Source of the DNA: Rhodospirillales bacterium
GTDB taxonomy: Bacteria > Pseudomonadota > Alphaproteobacteria > Acetobacterales > Acetobacteraceae
Length of the DNA stretch: 12,335 bases
NCBI GenBank assembly: GCA_025352915.1
Contig: JANXSA010000434.1
Coordinates: 1-12,335 of the forward strand
Reading direction: 5' to 3'
Notes under the pieces: model-generated
Databases searched by the model: none
Told to the model about the DNA's origin: nothing
Seen by the model: only the letters and a program-made list of their open reading frames with translations
Program-made: the position numbers and the translations under genes
In this document: positions 1 through 6,461 of the stretch, in pieces
Layout of the letters: each line of letters begins with the position of its first letter
How positions within the stretch are numbered: the stretch's first letter is position 1

Positions 1-1049
1 AACGCCACCCCCTCCATCACCGCGCGCGCCAGCTCCGCCGCGCCATGCCCGCGATCCAGCCCGACAAAACTGCCCCGGCTGCTCGCCGCCCAACCCGGCG
101 CCCGCTCCCCCGACAGCGCCGGCAGGAACACCAACGGCGCCCCATTCGCCGGTGCCCGCTCGGCCAGCGCCACCACCGATGCCACATGCGGCTGGCCGAG
201 CAACTCCGTCAGCCATTGCAGGCAATCGCCCCCCGCCCCGCTTGGCCCACCAGTGTGGAACATCCCGATCCCCCAAGGCAGCGTGACCAACCCCTCCGCC
301 TCGCCCGGCGTATCGCTCAGCACCCCCCCGGCATCGCTGGTGCCAGCGATCAGATACGCATCACCCGGCAGCGATGCCCCGGCACCCAGGCTGGCGCACC
401 AGGTATCCCTCGCCCCGCACATCACCGGCACGCCCTCATACCCAGCCAGCCCGCTGCATGGCCCGATGATATCCCAGGGATCGAACAGCTCCGGCAACAG
501 CGAGGCATCCAGCCGCGCCCGGCGAAACAGCGCCAGCGCCCGCACATTGCCGCGCCGTTCCAGCGCCCAGGCATTGCTGATCCGGTCGCTCGCCAGCTTG
601 CCGGTCAGCCTCAGCACCAGGAAATCCTTCGGCTGCAACACATGCCGTGCCCGGGCAAACGCCGCGGGGTCGTTCGCCTGGGCCCAGCGCAGCCGGGCCG
701 CGGGATGAAACGGCGTCATCGTGCCCCAGGTTCCGCGCGTCGCCGCGGTCAATTCCGCGGCTTCCGCCGTGGCGCGTGTGTCCGGGAAGCATTGGGCGAG
801 CCGTACCGGGTCGCCGCCGGCATCCACCAGGACCTGGCTGCGGGTGAAGCCACCGGCAATGATCGCTCTCACGTCGGCCTGCGGCAGCTCGGCCACCGCC
901 TCGACCAGCATCGCCCACCAGCCCTCGGCGTCGGCCTCCTCGCCCACCTGGTGACGCCGCATGGCGCTGGCCAGGATTCGTCCGTCGCGCCCCACCAATG
1001 CGGCACGCAGCGAACTTCCCCCCAGGTCGATCGAAAGTACGGTATCCAT
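1..1049 (-). CDS. FGGY-family carbohydrate kinase, C-terminus cut by window edge
   Basis: ATP-dependent sugar or polyol kinase of the FGGY (xylulokinase/glycerol kinase) family, cytosolic. The gene has no stop inside the window, so it is easy to miss; I translated it by hand from the ATG at 1049 and get 349 open codons to the left edge. Residues 5-18 (SIDLGGSSLRAALV) form the first phosphate-binding strand-turn of the actin-like ATPase fold. D215 in GARDTWCASLGAG matches the catalytic-base segment. AGTSDAGG (235-242) is the second-lobe phosphate loop, and FVGLDRGH through RAVMEGVA (328-349) is the usual C-lobe helix signature. Family members run about 480-520 residues, so roughly 130-170 are missing off the edge. 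A GGCGGA stretch directly precedes the ATG, so the ribosome site is weak or oddly placed. It is divergent from a GntR repressor, which suggests local substrate-responsive control. The substrate cannot be told from sequence; xylulose, ribulose, erythritol or a sugar-acid-derived ketose are all possible. Confidence 0.9.
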   Translation of the reverse strand, partial: MDTVLSIDLGGSSLRAALVGRDGRILASAMRRHQVGEEADAEGWWAMLVEAVAELPQADVRAIIAGGFTRSQVLVDAGGDPVRLAQCFPDTRATAEAAELTAATRGTWGTMTPFHPAARLRWAQANDPAAFARARHVLQPKDFLVLRLTGKLASDRISNAWALERRGNVRALALFRRARLDASLLPELFDPWDIIGPCSGLAGYEGVPVMCGARDTWCASLGAGASLPGDAYLIAGTSDAGGVLSDTPGEAEGLVTLPWGIGMFHTGGPSGAGGDCLQWLTELLGQPHVASVVALAERAPANGAPLVFLPALSGERAPGWAASSRGSFVGLDRGHGAAELARAVMEGVA

Positions 1050-1113
1050 TCCGCCCGAACCTACCCAGCCCGATCCGGCGCGACCAGGGGGTGGTTGCGC
1101 AATCGTGATGCAA

Positions 1114-1136
1114 TCCCGGCGCAGCGCTTGCCGGGA
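1114..1136. promoter_or_regulatory. Candidate operator between divergent kinase and GntR gene
   Basis: A perfect 7-bp inverted repeat, TCCCGGC-N9-GCCGGGA, lies in the 113-bp gap between the divergent kinase and regulator starts, 27 bp before the regulator's ATG. An 8-bp palindrome, TTGCGCAA, lies just to its left at 1095-1102. GntR-family repressors usually bind short inverted repeats near their own promoter, so either could be the site. The arms are GC-only and could also form a hairpin in the regulator's leader. No clear -35/-10 pair is visible. Confidence 0.35.
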
Positions 1137-1162
1137 CTCGCCCGATGGCGCAGGACTGAATC

Positions 1163-1909
1163 ATGCCCACGACCCGCCTTACCCGCGCGCTGGACCGCGC
1201 CAATGGCAAGCTCTACCGCCAGATCGCCGCCCGGCTGCGCGGCGCGATCACCGCCGGGCGCCTTCCGGTTGGCAGCGAATTGCCGACCGAAGCCAGCTTG
1301 GCCAAGGGCTTCGGCGTCAGCCTGATCACCGTCCGCCACGCCCTGCGCGAGCTGGAGGCCGAGGGCCTGATCGACAAGCGCCCCGCCAAGCCAGCCATGG
1401 TGGCCAGCGCCGAGCCGCGCGGCCCCTCCGCCCGACGGTTGAACTCGCTGGACGACATCGTCGCCGCCACCGCCGGCGCGGCGCTGGAAATCTCCGACTG
1501 GCAGGCCCAGCACGCGCCCGCCGCCGCCCGCGTCCTCGGCCTGGACCCCGCCACCGCACTGCCTTGCCTGCGCGGCCGGGTGATGCGCGACGGCGTGCCG
1601 TTGAGCGATGTCACCATCTATTTCCCGCCGGCGATCGGCGCACAGCTGACCCGGCGCGACTTCGACGATGTCGTGGTGTTCCGCTCGGTGCAGCGCCGGT
1701 TGGGCCTGCGCCTGTCCGGCGTGCGGGTGACGGTACGCGCGGAACTGGCCGACGCCGCCCTGGCCCGCCGGCTCGACATTTCGGTCGGCGCCGCCGTGCT
1801 GGTCAGCGAGATCGTCTATCTCGACGATGCCGGGCTGCCGGCCGAGTTCACCGTGGCGCGCCATCGCGGCGATGCCTACAGCCTGAGCTACGCCTTCTCC
1901 GCCAGTTAG
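1163..1909 (+). CDS. GntR-family transcriptional regulator (HutC/UTRA type)
   Basis: Ligand-responsive DNA-binding repressor, 248 residues, the normal length for the HutC/FarR subfamily. Residues 17-80 form the GntR winged helix: LYRQIAARLRGAI is helix 1, and EASLAKGFGVSLITVRHALRELEAEGLI (43-70) carries the helix-turn-helix and recognition helix. Residues from about 95 to 244 look like a UTRA effector domain, ending in the typical VARHRGDAYSLSYAF strand pair. The wing is unusual: the usual R-x-G-x-G-T-[FY]-V turn is replaced by DKRPAKPAMVAS, so wing contacts may be weakened. Translation likely begins at the ATG at 1163, with AGGAC six bases upstream. Being divergent from the FGGY kinase, it probably controls that gene and itself, with a phosphorylated sugar or sugar acid as a plausible effector (inference from family habit). 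Its stop overlaps the stop of the convergent dehydrogenase gene. Confidence 0.92.
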   Translation: MPTTRLTRALDRANGKLYRQIAARLRGAITAGRLPVGSELPTEASLAKGFGVSLITVRHALRELEAEGLIDKRPAKPAMVASAEPRGPSARRLNSLDDIVAATAGAALEISDWQAQHAPAAARVLGLDPATALPCLRGRVMRDGVPLSDVTIYFPPAIGAQLTRRDFDDVVVFRSVQRRLGLRLSGVRVTVRAELADAALARRLDISVGAAVLVSEIVYLDDAGLPAEFTVARHRGDAYSLSYAFSAS

Positions 1910-2913
1910 CGATTGCGCCGCAGCAACTCCAGGTTGACGCAATTGGTCAGCCGGTTGTCGCGCAGGAACACCAGCAGGCACTCCGCCGCCTTGCGCCGGA
2001 TATCGAGGTTGGACGGCGGCGAATAGAACGCGGCATGCGGGGTGACCAGCAGGCGGTCGCGCAGCCACTCCTCGCCGTCGCGCCAGGCGGCGAGCAGGCG
2101 GGGCAGGGGGGTAGGCGGCTCGCTGGGGAACACATCCAGCCCCGCGCCGCCGATTCTTCCCGTCTTAAGCCCGTCATACAGCGCATCGAGATCGACCAGC
2201 GGCCCGCGCGCGGTGTTGATCAGGATCAGGTCCTGCTTGGCCGCCGCCAGCGTGCGTGCGTTGATGATGTGCTTGGTTTCATCGCTGGACGGCGCATGCA
2301 GGCTGACGGCGTCCGATTGCGCCATCAATTCCTCGACCGAATGCACCCGCCGGCAGCCGAAGCCGAGCTCGACGCCGTTCGGCAGATGCGGATCATAGAA
2401 CACGATATCCATGCCAAACCCGGCCGCCCGTCGCGCCGCAGCCATGCCGATGCGGCCGAAGCCGATGATCCCGAAAGTGTTGTCGCGCAGCCGCCGCATC
2501 AGCCGCGGCCCGGGCGCCCAGCCCCACTTGCCCACCGGGTCGGCGCGCAGCTTCTCCTGGTAGTGCACGATGCCGCGGGCCAGTGACACCATCAGGGTCA
2601 CGGCATGATCGGCGACCTCGCTGGTGCCGTAATCCGGCACGTTGCACACCGGCACGCCGCGCGCAGCCCAGGCGGCAACGTCGAGATTGTCGTAGCCGAC
2701 ACCGAGGCGGAGGATGATCTTGCAGTTCGGATACTGGTCGACCGCGCCAACATCGTGGTTGGCCGAGCCGGTGATGATGCCGTCGGCCTCGGCCATTTCC
2801 TGCGCCGTGGGCGTGCCGCCGACCGGATACATCGCCAGGGTGGCGGCATCGCCGAAGGTTTGTTGTTCCAGCCCGTCGGAGGGCAATGGGTAGTTCAGGT
2901 AGATAATTTTCAT
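1906..2913 (-). CDS. D-isomer-specific 2-hydroxyacid dehydrogenase, CtBP-like
   Basis: NAD(P)-dependent oxidoreductase interconverting a 2-hydroxyacid and a 2-oxoacid, 335 residues, standard length. The Rossmann motif is GFGRIG (151-156), and D174 at the end of the next strand favours NAD. The catalytic triad is complete: R236 in NTARGPLVD, E265 in DVFPSEP and H293 in TPHAAFYS. The substrate-side loop LGVGYDNLDVAAWAARGVPVCNVPDYGTSEVADHA (70-104) and the FYS after the catalytic histidine are closest to the C-terminal-binding-protein-like subgroup, rather than to phosphoglycerate or formate dehydrogenase. The ATG at 2913 has GGAG seven bases upstream. It lies downstream of the E1 fusion gene on the same strand with a 120-bp gap filled by a repeat element, so co-transcription is likely. 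Supplying or draining a 2-oxoacid such as a pyruvate, hydroxypyruvate or 2-oxo sugar acid for that dehydrogenase is a reasonable inference. The exact substrate is unknown. Confidence 0.92.
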   Translation of the reverse strand: MKIIYLNYPLPSDGLEQQTFGDAATLAMYPVGGTPTAQEMAEADGIITGSANHDVGAVDQYPNCKIILRLGVGYDNLDVAAWAARGVPVCNVPDYGTSEVADHAVTLMVSLARGIVHYQEKLRADPVGKWGWAPGPRLMRRLRDNTFGIIGFGRIGMAAARRAAGFGMDIVFYDPHLPNGVELGFGCRRVHSVEELMAQSDAVSLHAPSSDETKHIINARTLAAAKQDLILINTARGPLVDLDALYDGLKTGRIGGAGLDVFPSEPPTPLPRLLAAWRDGEEWLRDRLLVTPHAAFYSPPSNLDIRRKAAECLLVFLRDNRLTNCVNLELLRRNR

Positions 2914-2930
2914 AAGATAGCTCCGAAGGT

Positions 2931-3022
2931 TGTTCTTTTTTGAAAAAAAGAACCAAAAAACTTTTATCCATATGAAAGCGGATGAAAGTCTTTTTGCTTC
3001 TTTTTCTACAGAAAAAGAAGAT
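2931..3022. repeat. Composite palindromic AT-rich repeat, copy 1
   Basis: A 92-bp AT-rich island in GC-rich DNA, between the E1 fusion stop and the 2-hydroxyacid dehydrogenase start. The left unit (2931-2969, 39 bp) is identical to 7754-7792. The right unit (2985-3022, 38 bp) is identical to 7838-7875. Each unit is itself a hairpin: GTTCTTTTTT/AAAAAAGAAC with a 2-nt GA turn at 2932-2953, and CTTCTTTTTC/GAAAAAGAAG around a TACA loop at 2997-3020. The right unit read in reverse complement follows the same plan as the left (hairpin, then a CAAAAA run, then ACTTT[TC]ATCC), so the whole element is one large imperfect inverted repeat around a short spacer. It resembles a BIME- or MITE-like extragenic element. 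In the mRNA it would sit between two cistrons, where it could affect message stability or partial termination (inference). Confidence 0.85.
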
Positions 3023-3033
3023 ATTACTTCCTG

Positions 3034-5424
3034 CTAGGCGACCGCTCCGATCATCCCCCCCATCTTTACGACCGTCCCGGCCTCGGTGATCGTTGGCGTC
3101 ACCACGCCATCGGCCGGTGCCTCGATTTCCACCACCGCCTTGTCGGTCTCGATCTCGGCGACGGTTTCTCCCTTTTTCACCCGGGCACCGGCTTCGACGG
3201 TCCATCGGACGAGGCGGCCGGAGTCCACCGTGAGGTCGCCGAACGGCATCAGAATCGGCTCGCCCGCGACCTTTGGCGCGGTTGTGGCTACGGCTTTGGG
3301 CGCGCTTGGCAGGGCCATTTGCGTCACCTCGGCCTGGATCCCGTCGATGCGGCCTCTCCAGCGCCAGGGTGGGGTGGCGCGGCCGGCCATCACTTCCTTC
3401 ACACGAATGGCCACCAGATCGGCGTTGACCAGCATTGCGCGTTCCAGCGCGGGGCCGAACGGGTGGGTGACCGGGGCGGTGTGCAGCCGGCCGACCGGGG
3501 CATCCAGCTGATCCCAGCATATTTCGTTCATCGCCTGGCCGAGTTCGGCGCCCAAGCCCATCATCGGCCAGCCCTCGTCGACCACCAGCAGGCGATGGGT
3601 CTTGCGGACGCTCTCGGCGACGGTGTCGACATCGAGCGGCTGAATGGTGCGCAGGTCGATCACCTCGACCTCAATGCCCTCGGCGGCGAGTGCCTCGGCG
3701 GCTTCCAGCGAGCGCTGCACCATCTGGCCGGCGGCGGCGATGGTGAGGTCGCGGCCCTCTCGTGCGATGCGGGCGACACCGAAGGGGACGTAGTGATCGT
3801 CGCCCTCGGGCACTGGGCCTTTGCTGGCGAACAGCCCCTTGGGCTCCATCATGATGACGGGGTCGCCGGCGCGCAGGGCGGTTTTCCACAGGCCCTTGGC
3901 ATCGGCCGGGGTGGATGGCACCGCCACCAGCAGGCCGGGCAGGTGCGCCCACATCGAATGATAGGTGCCGGAATGGTGCGGGCCGGTTGAGCGGATCGTG
4001 CCGGCGCCGACGCGGATCACCATCGGGGCATTCATCTGACCGTTGGACATATAGCGCAGCTTGGCGGCCTGGAGTGCGATCTGGCCCGCGGCCTCGAACA
4101 TGAAATCGGCGAACATCAGGTCGGCGACGCAGCGCACGCCGGTGGCCGAGGCGCCCAGCGATGCACCGGTAAAACCGAGTTCGCTGATCGGCGTGTCCAC
4201 CATCCGATGGGCGCCGAATTCCTGGTACAGCCCCTTGGTGTGGCCGAAGGTACCGCCGCGTTCGCCGGTGCCTTCGCCGTAATAGATGATGTTGGGGTTG
4301 GCGCGCATTTCCTCGGCGATGCCATCCCGCACCGCATCGAGCCAGCCCATCTCGGTGGTCTTGCGTTGTTTTGGCGGGGCGAGCGCCTCGGGCGGGTTGA
4401 TCGGGTCGGCATAGGTGTGACGCATCACCGTGGCGGGATCGGGCTCGGCCGAGGCGCGGGCGAATTCAACCGAGGCTTCGACCTCGTCGTCGATGCGCTT
4501 CTCGATGCCGGCCAGAGTCTTGTCGGTGGCGATGCCGAATTCTTCCACCAGGCGGGCGCGGAAGGTGACGACGGGATCGCGCTTCAGCCAGCCATCGACT
4601 TCTTCCTGGGTGCGATAGGTACCGGTGACCGTGTCGCCCTCGTGATGGCCGACGGTGCGGTAGGTCTTGGACTCGATGAGGGTCGGACCCTCGCCGCGGC
4701 GCGCCCGCTCGGCCGCCTGTTTCATCACCGTCCAGACGGCGACCACGTCGTTGCCATCGACCGCCACGCCGGGGATGCCATAGGCGGCGGCACGGCTGGC
4801 GATCTCGGGGTTCAGGGTGATGGAGCTGAGCGGGGTTGCGGTGGCATACAGGTTGTTTTCGCACACCAGGATCACCGGCGCGCGCTGGACCCCGGCAAAG
4901 TTCAGCGCCTCGTGGAAGGCACCGTGGCTGGTCGCACCGTCGCCGAAGAACGCCACGGCCACGCCGTCGGTGCCCATGTGGCGCGCGGCGATAGCGGCGC
5001 CGACAGCCTGTGGCGCGCCGGACGCCACCACGCCATTGGTGCCGAACAGGCCGATCGAGCGCTGGTACAGATGCATGGTGCCGCCGCGGCCACCGACGCT
5101 GCCGCCGGATTTGCCATACAGCTCGGCCATCAGGACATTGGGCTCCATGCCCTTGGCCAGCGCATGCCCGTGGCCGCGATGGGTCGAGGTGATCCAATCT
5201 GTTTTGCGCAGATGCGCGCAGACGCCGACGGCAGTGGCCTCCTCGCCGATATACAGATGCAGGAAGCCTGGCGTCTCGCCGCGGCGGCAGGCGATCTGGG
5301 CCGCCAGCTCGAATTTGCGCAGCAGCGCCATTTGTTCATACAGCCGCACCATTTCCTCCGCCGTCAGCCCCTCGGGCAGCGGCGGACGGTTGAGCCCAGC
5401 AGCGGATTTTGACTTGGCGGCCAT
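3034..5424 (-). CDS. 2-oxoacid dehydrogenase E1-alpha/E1-beta fusion with C-terminal lipoyl domain
   Basis: Thiamine-diphosphate enzyme that decarboxylates a 2-oxoacid and transfers the acyl group to lipoate, as in pyruvate, branched-chain and acetoin dehydrogenase complexes. One 796-residue chain holds three parts. E1-alpha (about 20-345) has the HRGHGH loop (82-87) and the TPP/Mg motif GDGATS (161-166) to ENN (189-191). E1-beta (about 355-690) has YGEGTGERGGTFGHTKGL (382-399), the catalytic-type glutamate E415 in DTPISE, GPHHSGTYHSMWAHLPGL (481-498), and the C-terminal swivel domain around VVDEGWPMMGLGAE. The lipoyl domain (about 723-796) carries the lipoylation site ETDKA with K762. An Ala/Pro/Lys-rich linker (702-721) precedes the lipoyl domain. 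Normally alpha and beta are separate and the lipoyl domain is on E2, or at the N-terminus of alphaproteobacterial PdhB. The ATG at 5424 has GGGAGGG ten bases upstream. No E2 or E3 gene is in view. The substrate is unknown; acetoin, pyruvate, hydroxypyruvate or a deoxy-oxo sugar acid are possible. Confidence 0.93.
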   Translation of the reverse strand: MAAKSKSAAGLNRPPLPEGLTAEEMVRLYEQMALLRKFELAAQIACRRGETPGFLHLYIGEEATAVGVCAHLRKTDWITSTHRGHGHALAKGMEPNVLMAELYGKSGGSVGGRGGTMHLYQRSIGLFGTNGVVASGAPQAVGAAIAARHMGTDGVAVAFFGDGATSHGAFHEALNFAGVQRAPVILVCENNLYATATPLSSITLNPEIASRAAAYGIPGVAVDGNDVVAVWTVMKQAAERARRGEGPTLIESKTYRTVGHHEGDTVTGTYRTQEEVDGWLKRDPVVTFRARLVEEFGIATDKTLAGIEKRIDDEVEASVEFARASAEPDPATVMRHTYADPINPPEALAPPKQRKTTEMGWLDAVRDGIAEEMRANPNIIYYGEGTGERGGTFGHTKGLYQEFGAHRMVDTPISELGFTGASLGASATGVRCVADLMFADFMFEAAGQIALQAAKLRYMSNGQMNAPMVIRVGAGTIRSTGPHHSGTYHSMWAHLPGLLVAVPSTPADAKGLWKTALRAGDPVIMMEPKGLFASKGPVPEGDDHYVPFGVARIAREGRDLTIAAAGQMVQRSLEAAEALAAEGIEVEVIDLRTIQPLDVDTVAESVRKTHRLLVVDEGWPMMGLGAELGQAMNEICWDQLDAPVGRLHTAPVTHPFGPALERAMLVNADLVAIRVKEVMAGRATPPWRWRGRIDGIQAEVTQMALPSAPKAVATTAPKVAGEPILMPFGDLTVDSGRLVRWTVEAGARVKKGETVAEIETDKAVVEIEAPADGVVTPTITEAGTVVKMGGMIGAVA

Positions 5425-5455
5425 GCGGCGCGGCCCTCCCGGCAGCGGCCCGGCG

Positions 5456-5502
5456 TTGCACCGCTGGACCAGAGATTATAATAGGTGCCACCGTAAGGCA
5501 CC
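5456..5502 (+). promoter_or_regulatory. Candidate divergent promoter with overlapping inverted-repeat operator
   Basis: The 129-bp gap between the divergent E1 fusion and SDR genes contains TTGCAC (5456-5461), a 15-bp spacer and a perfect TATAAT (5477-5482) facing the SDR. The -10 lies in the palindrome ATTATAAT (5475-5482), so it reads as TATAAT on the minus strand too, although no good -35 accompanies it there. Directly after it is an inverted repeat, GGTGCC-N7-GGCACC (5484-5502), which would overlap the SDR transcription start and the minus-strand promoter spacer. That placement suits a repressor acting on both genes. The 15-bp spacer is short, so the promoter call is tentative. Confidence 0.45.
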
Positions 5503-5553
5503 GGCACGCCCGCAGGCAAGGCGCGTATCGGTACAACAGGGGAGGGCACGCCA

Positions 5554-6330
5554 ATGCGCGTTGATCTGACGGGAAGCGTGGCCCTGGTCACCGGCTCGGC
5601 CAAGGGCATCGGGCGGGCCATCGCCGACCGTTTCGCCGCCGAGGGTGCATCGGTGGTGTACTCCGATGTCGAAGCGCCCGATGAGGCCGCCTGCGATCCA
5701 CGCCACATGGCGCTCAAGCTCGATGTCACCGACGAGGACGATGTCCAGGGCGCGATCGACGCCGTCATCGCGCGCTACGGCCGCCTCGACATCTGCGTGA
5801 ACAACGCCGGCATCGGCACCGCGCCGGCCGACCGGCTGCCGATCGACCGCGTGCGGATCGCGCAATGGAGGCGGCTGATCGACGTCGACCTGACCGGGGT
5901 GTTCCTGGTCAGCCGCGCCGCCTCGGCCGCGATGATCCCGCACAAATACGGCCGCATCATCAATATCTCCTCGGTGCTCGGCCTGGTGCCGATGCGGCTG
6001 CAAAGCGCCTATGTCGCCGCCAAGGCCGGCGTGGCCAACCTGACTAAGGGCATGGCGATCGAACTGGCGCAGCATGGCATCACGGTGAACGCGATCGCCC
6101 CGGGCAGCACCGCCACCGATGGCTGGCGCAACTGGATCAACGACGCCACCAGCGACGAACAGGAGCTGCACGCCCGGCTGATGTCGCATATCCCGATGGG
6201 CCGGCCGGCGGAGACGGCGGAGATCGCCCATGCGGCGCTGTTCCTCGCCGATCCCGACAGCGCCTTCGTCACCGCACAAATCCTGGCCGTGGATGGCGGC
6301 TGGATCGCCGGCTTCGCGCGGGATTTCTAA
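5554..6330 (+). CDS. SDR-family NAD-dependent oxidoreductase
   Basis: Classical short-chain dehydrogenase/reductase, 258 residues, full length. The cofactor motif TGSAKGIG covers 13-20. D38 ends the second strand (VVYSDVE), indicating NAD(H) rather than NADP(H). NNAG is at 83-86, and the catalytic set is S140 (NISS), Y153 and K157 (YVAAK). The APGSTATD segment (182-189) and the C-terminal LAVDGGWIAGF strand are typical of the family, which oxidises secondary alcohols of sugars, polyols, acetoin or hydroxy-acids. The ATG at 5554 is set by a strong AGGGGAGG eight bases upstream. It is divergent from the E1 fusion, with a shared regulatory region. An SDR next to a TPP-dependent dehydrogenase fits a step that forms the carbonyl substrate (inference). 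The insertion VRIAQWRRLI after the NNAG region keeps the usual helix length. Family membership is certain; the substrate is not predictable. Confidence 0.93.
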   Translation: MRVDLTGSVALVTGSAKGIGRAIADRFAAEGASVVYSDVEAPDEAACDPRHMALKLDVTDEDDVQGAIDAVIARYGRLDICVNNAGIGTAPADRLPIDRVRIAQWRRLIDVDLTGVFLVSRAASAAMIPHKYGRIINISSVLGLVPMRLQSAYVAAKAGVANLTKGMAIELAQHGITVNAIAPGSTATDGWRNWINDATSDEQELHARLMSHIPMGRPAETAEIAHAALFLADPDSAFVTAQILAVDGGWIAGFARDF

Positions 6331-6373
6331 CGGGGCTTGAAGGAAGCAAGGCGAGGACTCGGCCCTCGAACCG

Positions 6374-6392
6374 CTGGGCCCTGAGGCCCCAG
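6374..6392. terminator. Hairpin in convergent SDR/aminotransferase gap
   Basis: CTGGG (6374-6378) pairs with CCCAG (6388-6392), with further C/G pairing inside across a one-base bulge. It sits 44 bp after the SDR stop in the 131-bp convergent gap. No T-run follows, so it is at best a weak or Rho-assisted terminator. It may instead be part of a GC-rich extragenic palindrome. Confidence 0.3.
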
Positions 6393-6432
6393 AACCCCAT
6401 CCGCTTTGCCGAAGGCGCTTGCGAGTTGAGGT

Positions 6433-6451
6433 CCAGGGGTCAAGCCTCTGG
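6433..6451. terminator. Second hairpin in the same convergent gap
   Basis: CCAGGGG-N5-CCTCTGG forms a 7-bp stem with one G-T pair, 11 bp beyond the aminotransferase stop (6462-6464 read on the minus strand). It is well placed to end aminotransferase transcription, but no T-run follows on either strand. It resembles short GC-rich extragenic palindromes found at gene ends. Confidence 0.3.
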
Positions 6452-6461
6452 CCTTGCGTGT

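Noticed and set aside
436..1209. 257-residue minus-strand frame at the kinase locus
   Set aside because: It runs in a different frame from the FGGY kinase, which has recognisable motifs along all 349 visible residues.
45..1325. 426-residue plus-strand frame over the kinase
   Set aside because: It is opposite the FGGY kinase and is an Arg/Pro/Gln-rich composition artefact.
961..2586. 541-residue open frame on the plus strand across the GntR gene and the dehydrogenase
   Set aside because: It overlaps two well-supported genes in other frames, is dominated by Arg/Pro/Ala/Gln, and has no family signature. It is a by-product of high GC.
2393..3520. 375-residue minus-strand frame containing KSFLVLFFKKE
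   Set aside because: It is out of frame with both flanking genes. The Lys/Phe-rich stretch is simply repeat copy 1 translated; the same peptide appears in a false frame at copy 2 (7531-7836).
4207..5412. 401-residue plus-strand frame opposite the E1 fusion
   Set aside because: It is antisense to a gene with intact TPP and lipoyl motifs and has no domain of its own.
3034..5424. Housekeeping pyruvate dehydrogenase E1
   Set aside because: The single-chain layout and lack of adjacent E2/E3 genes do not fit the usual pdhA-pdhB-pdhC operon.
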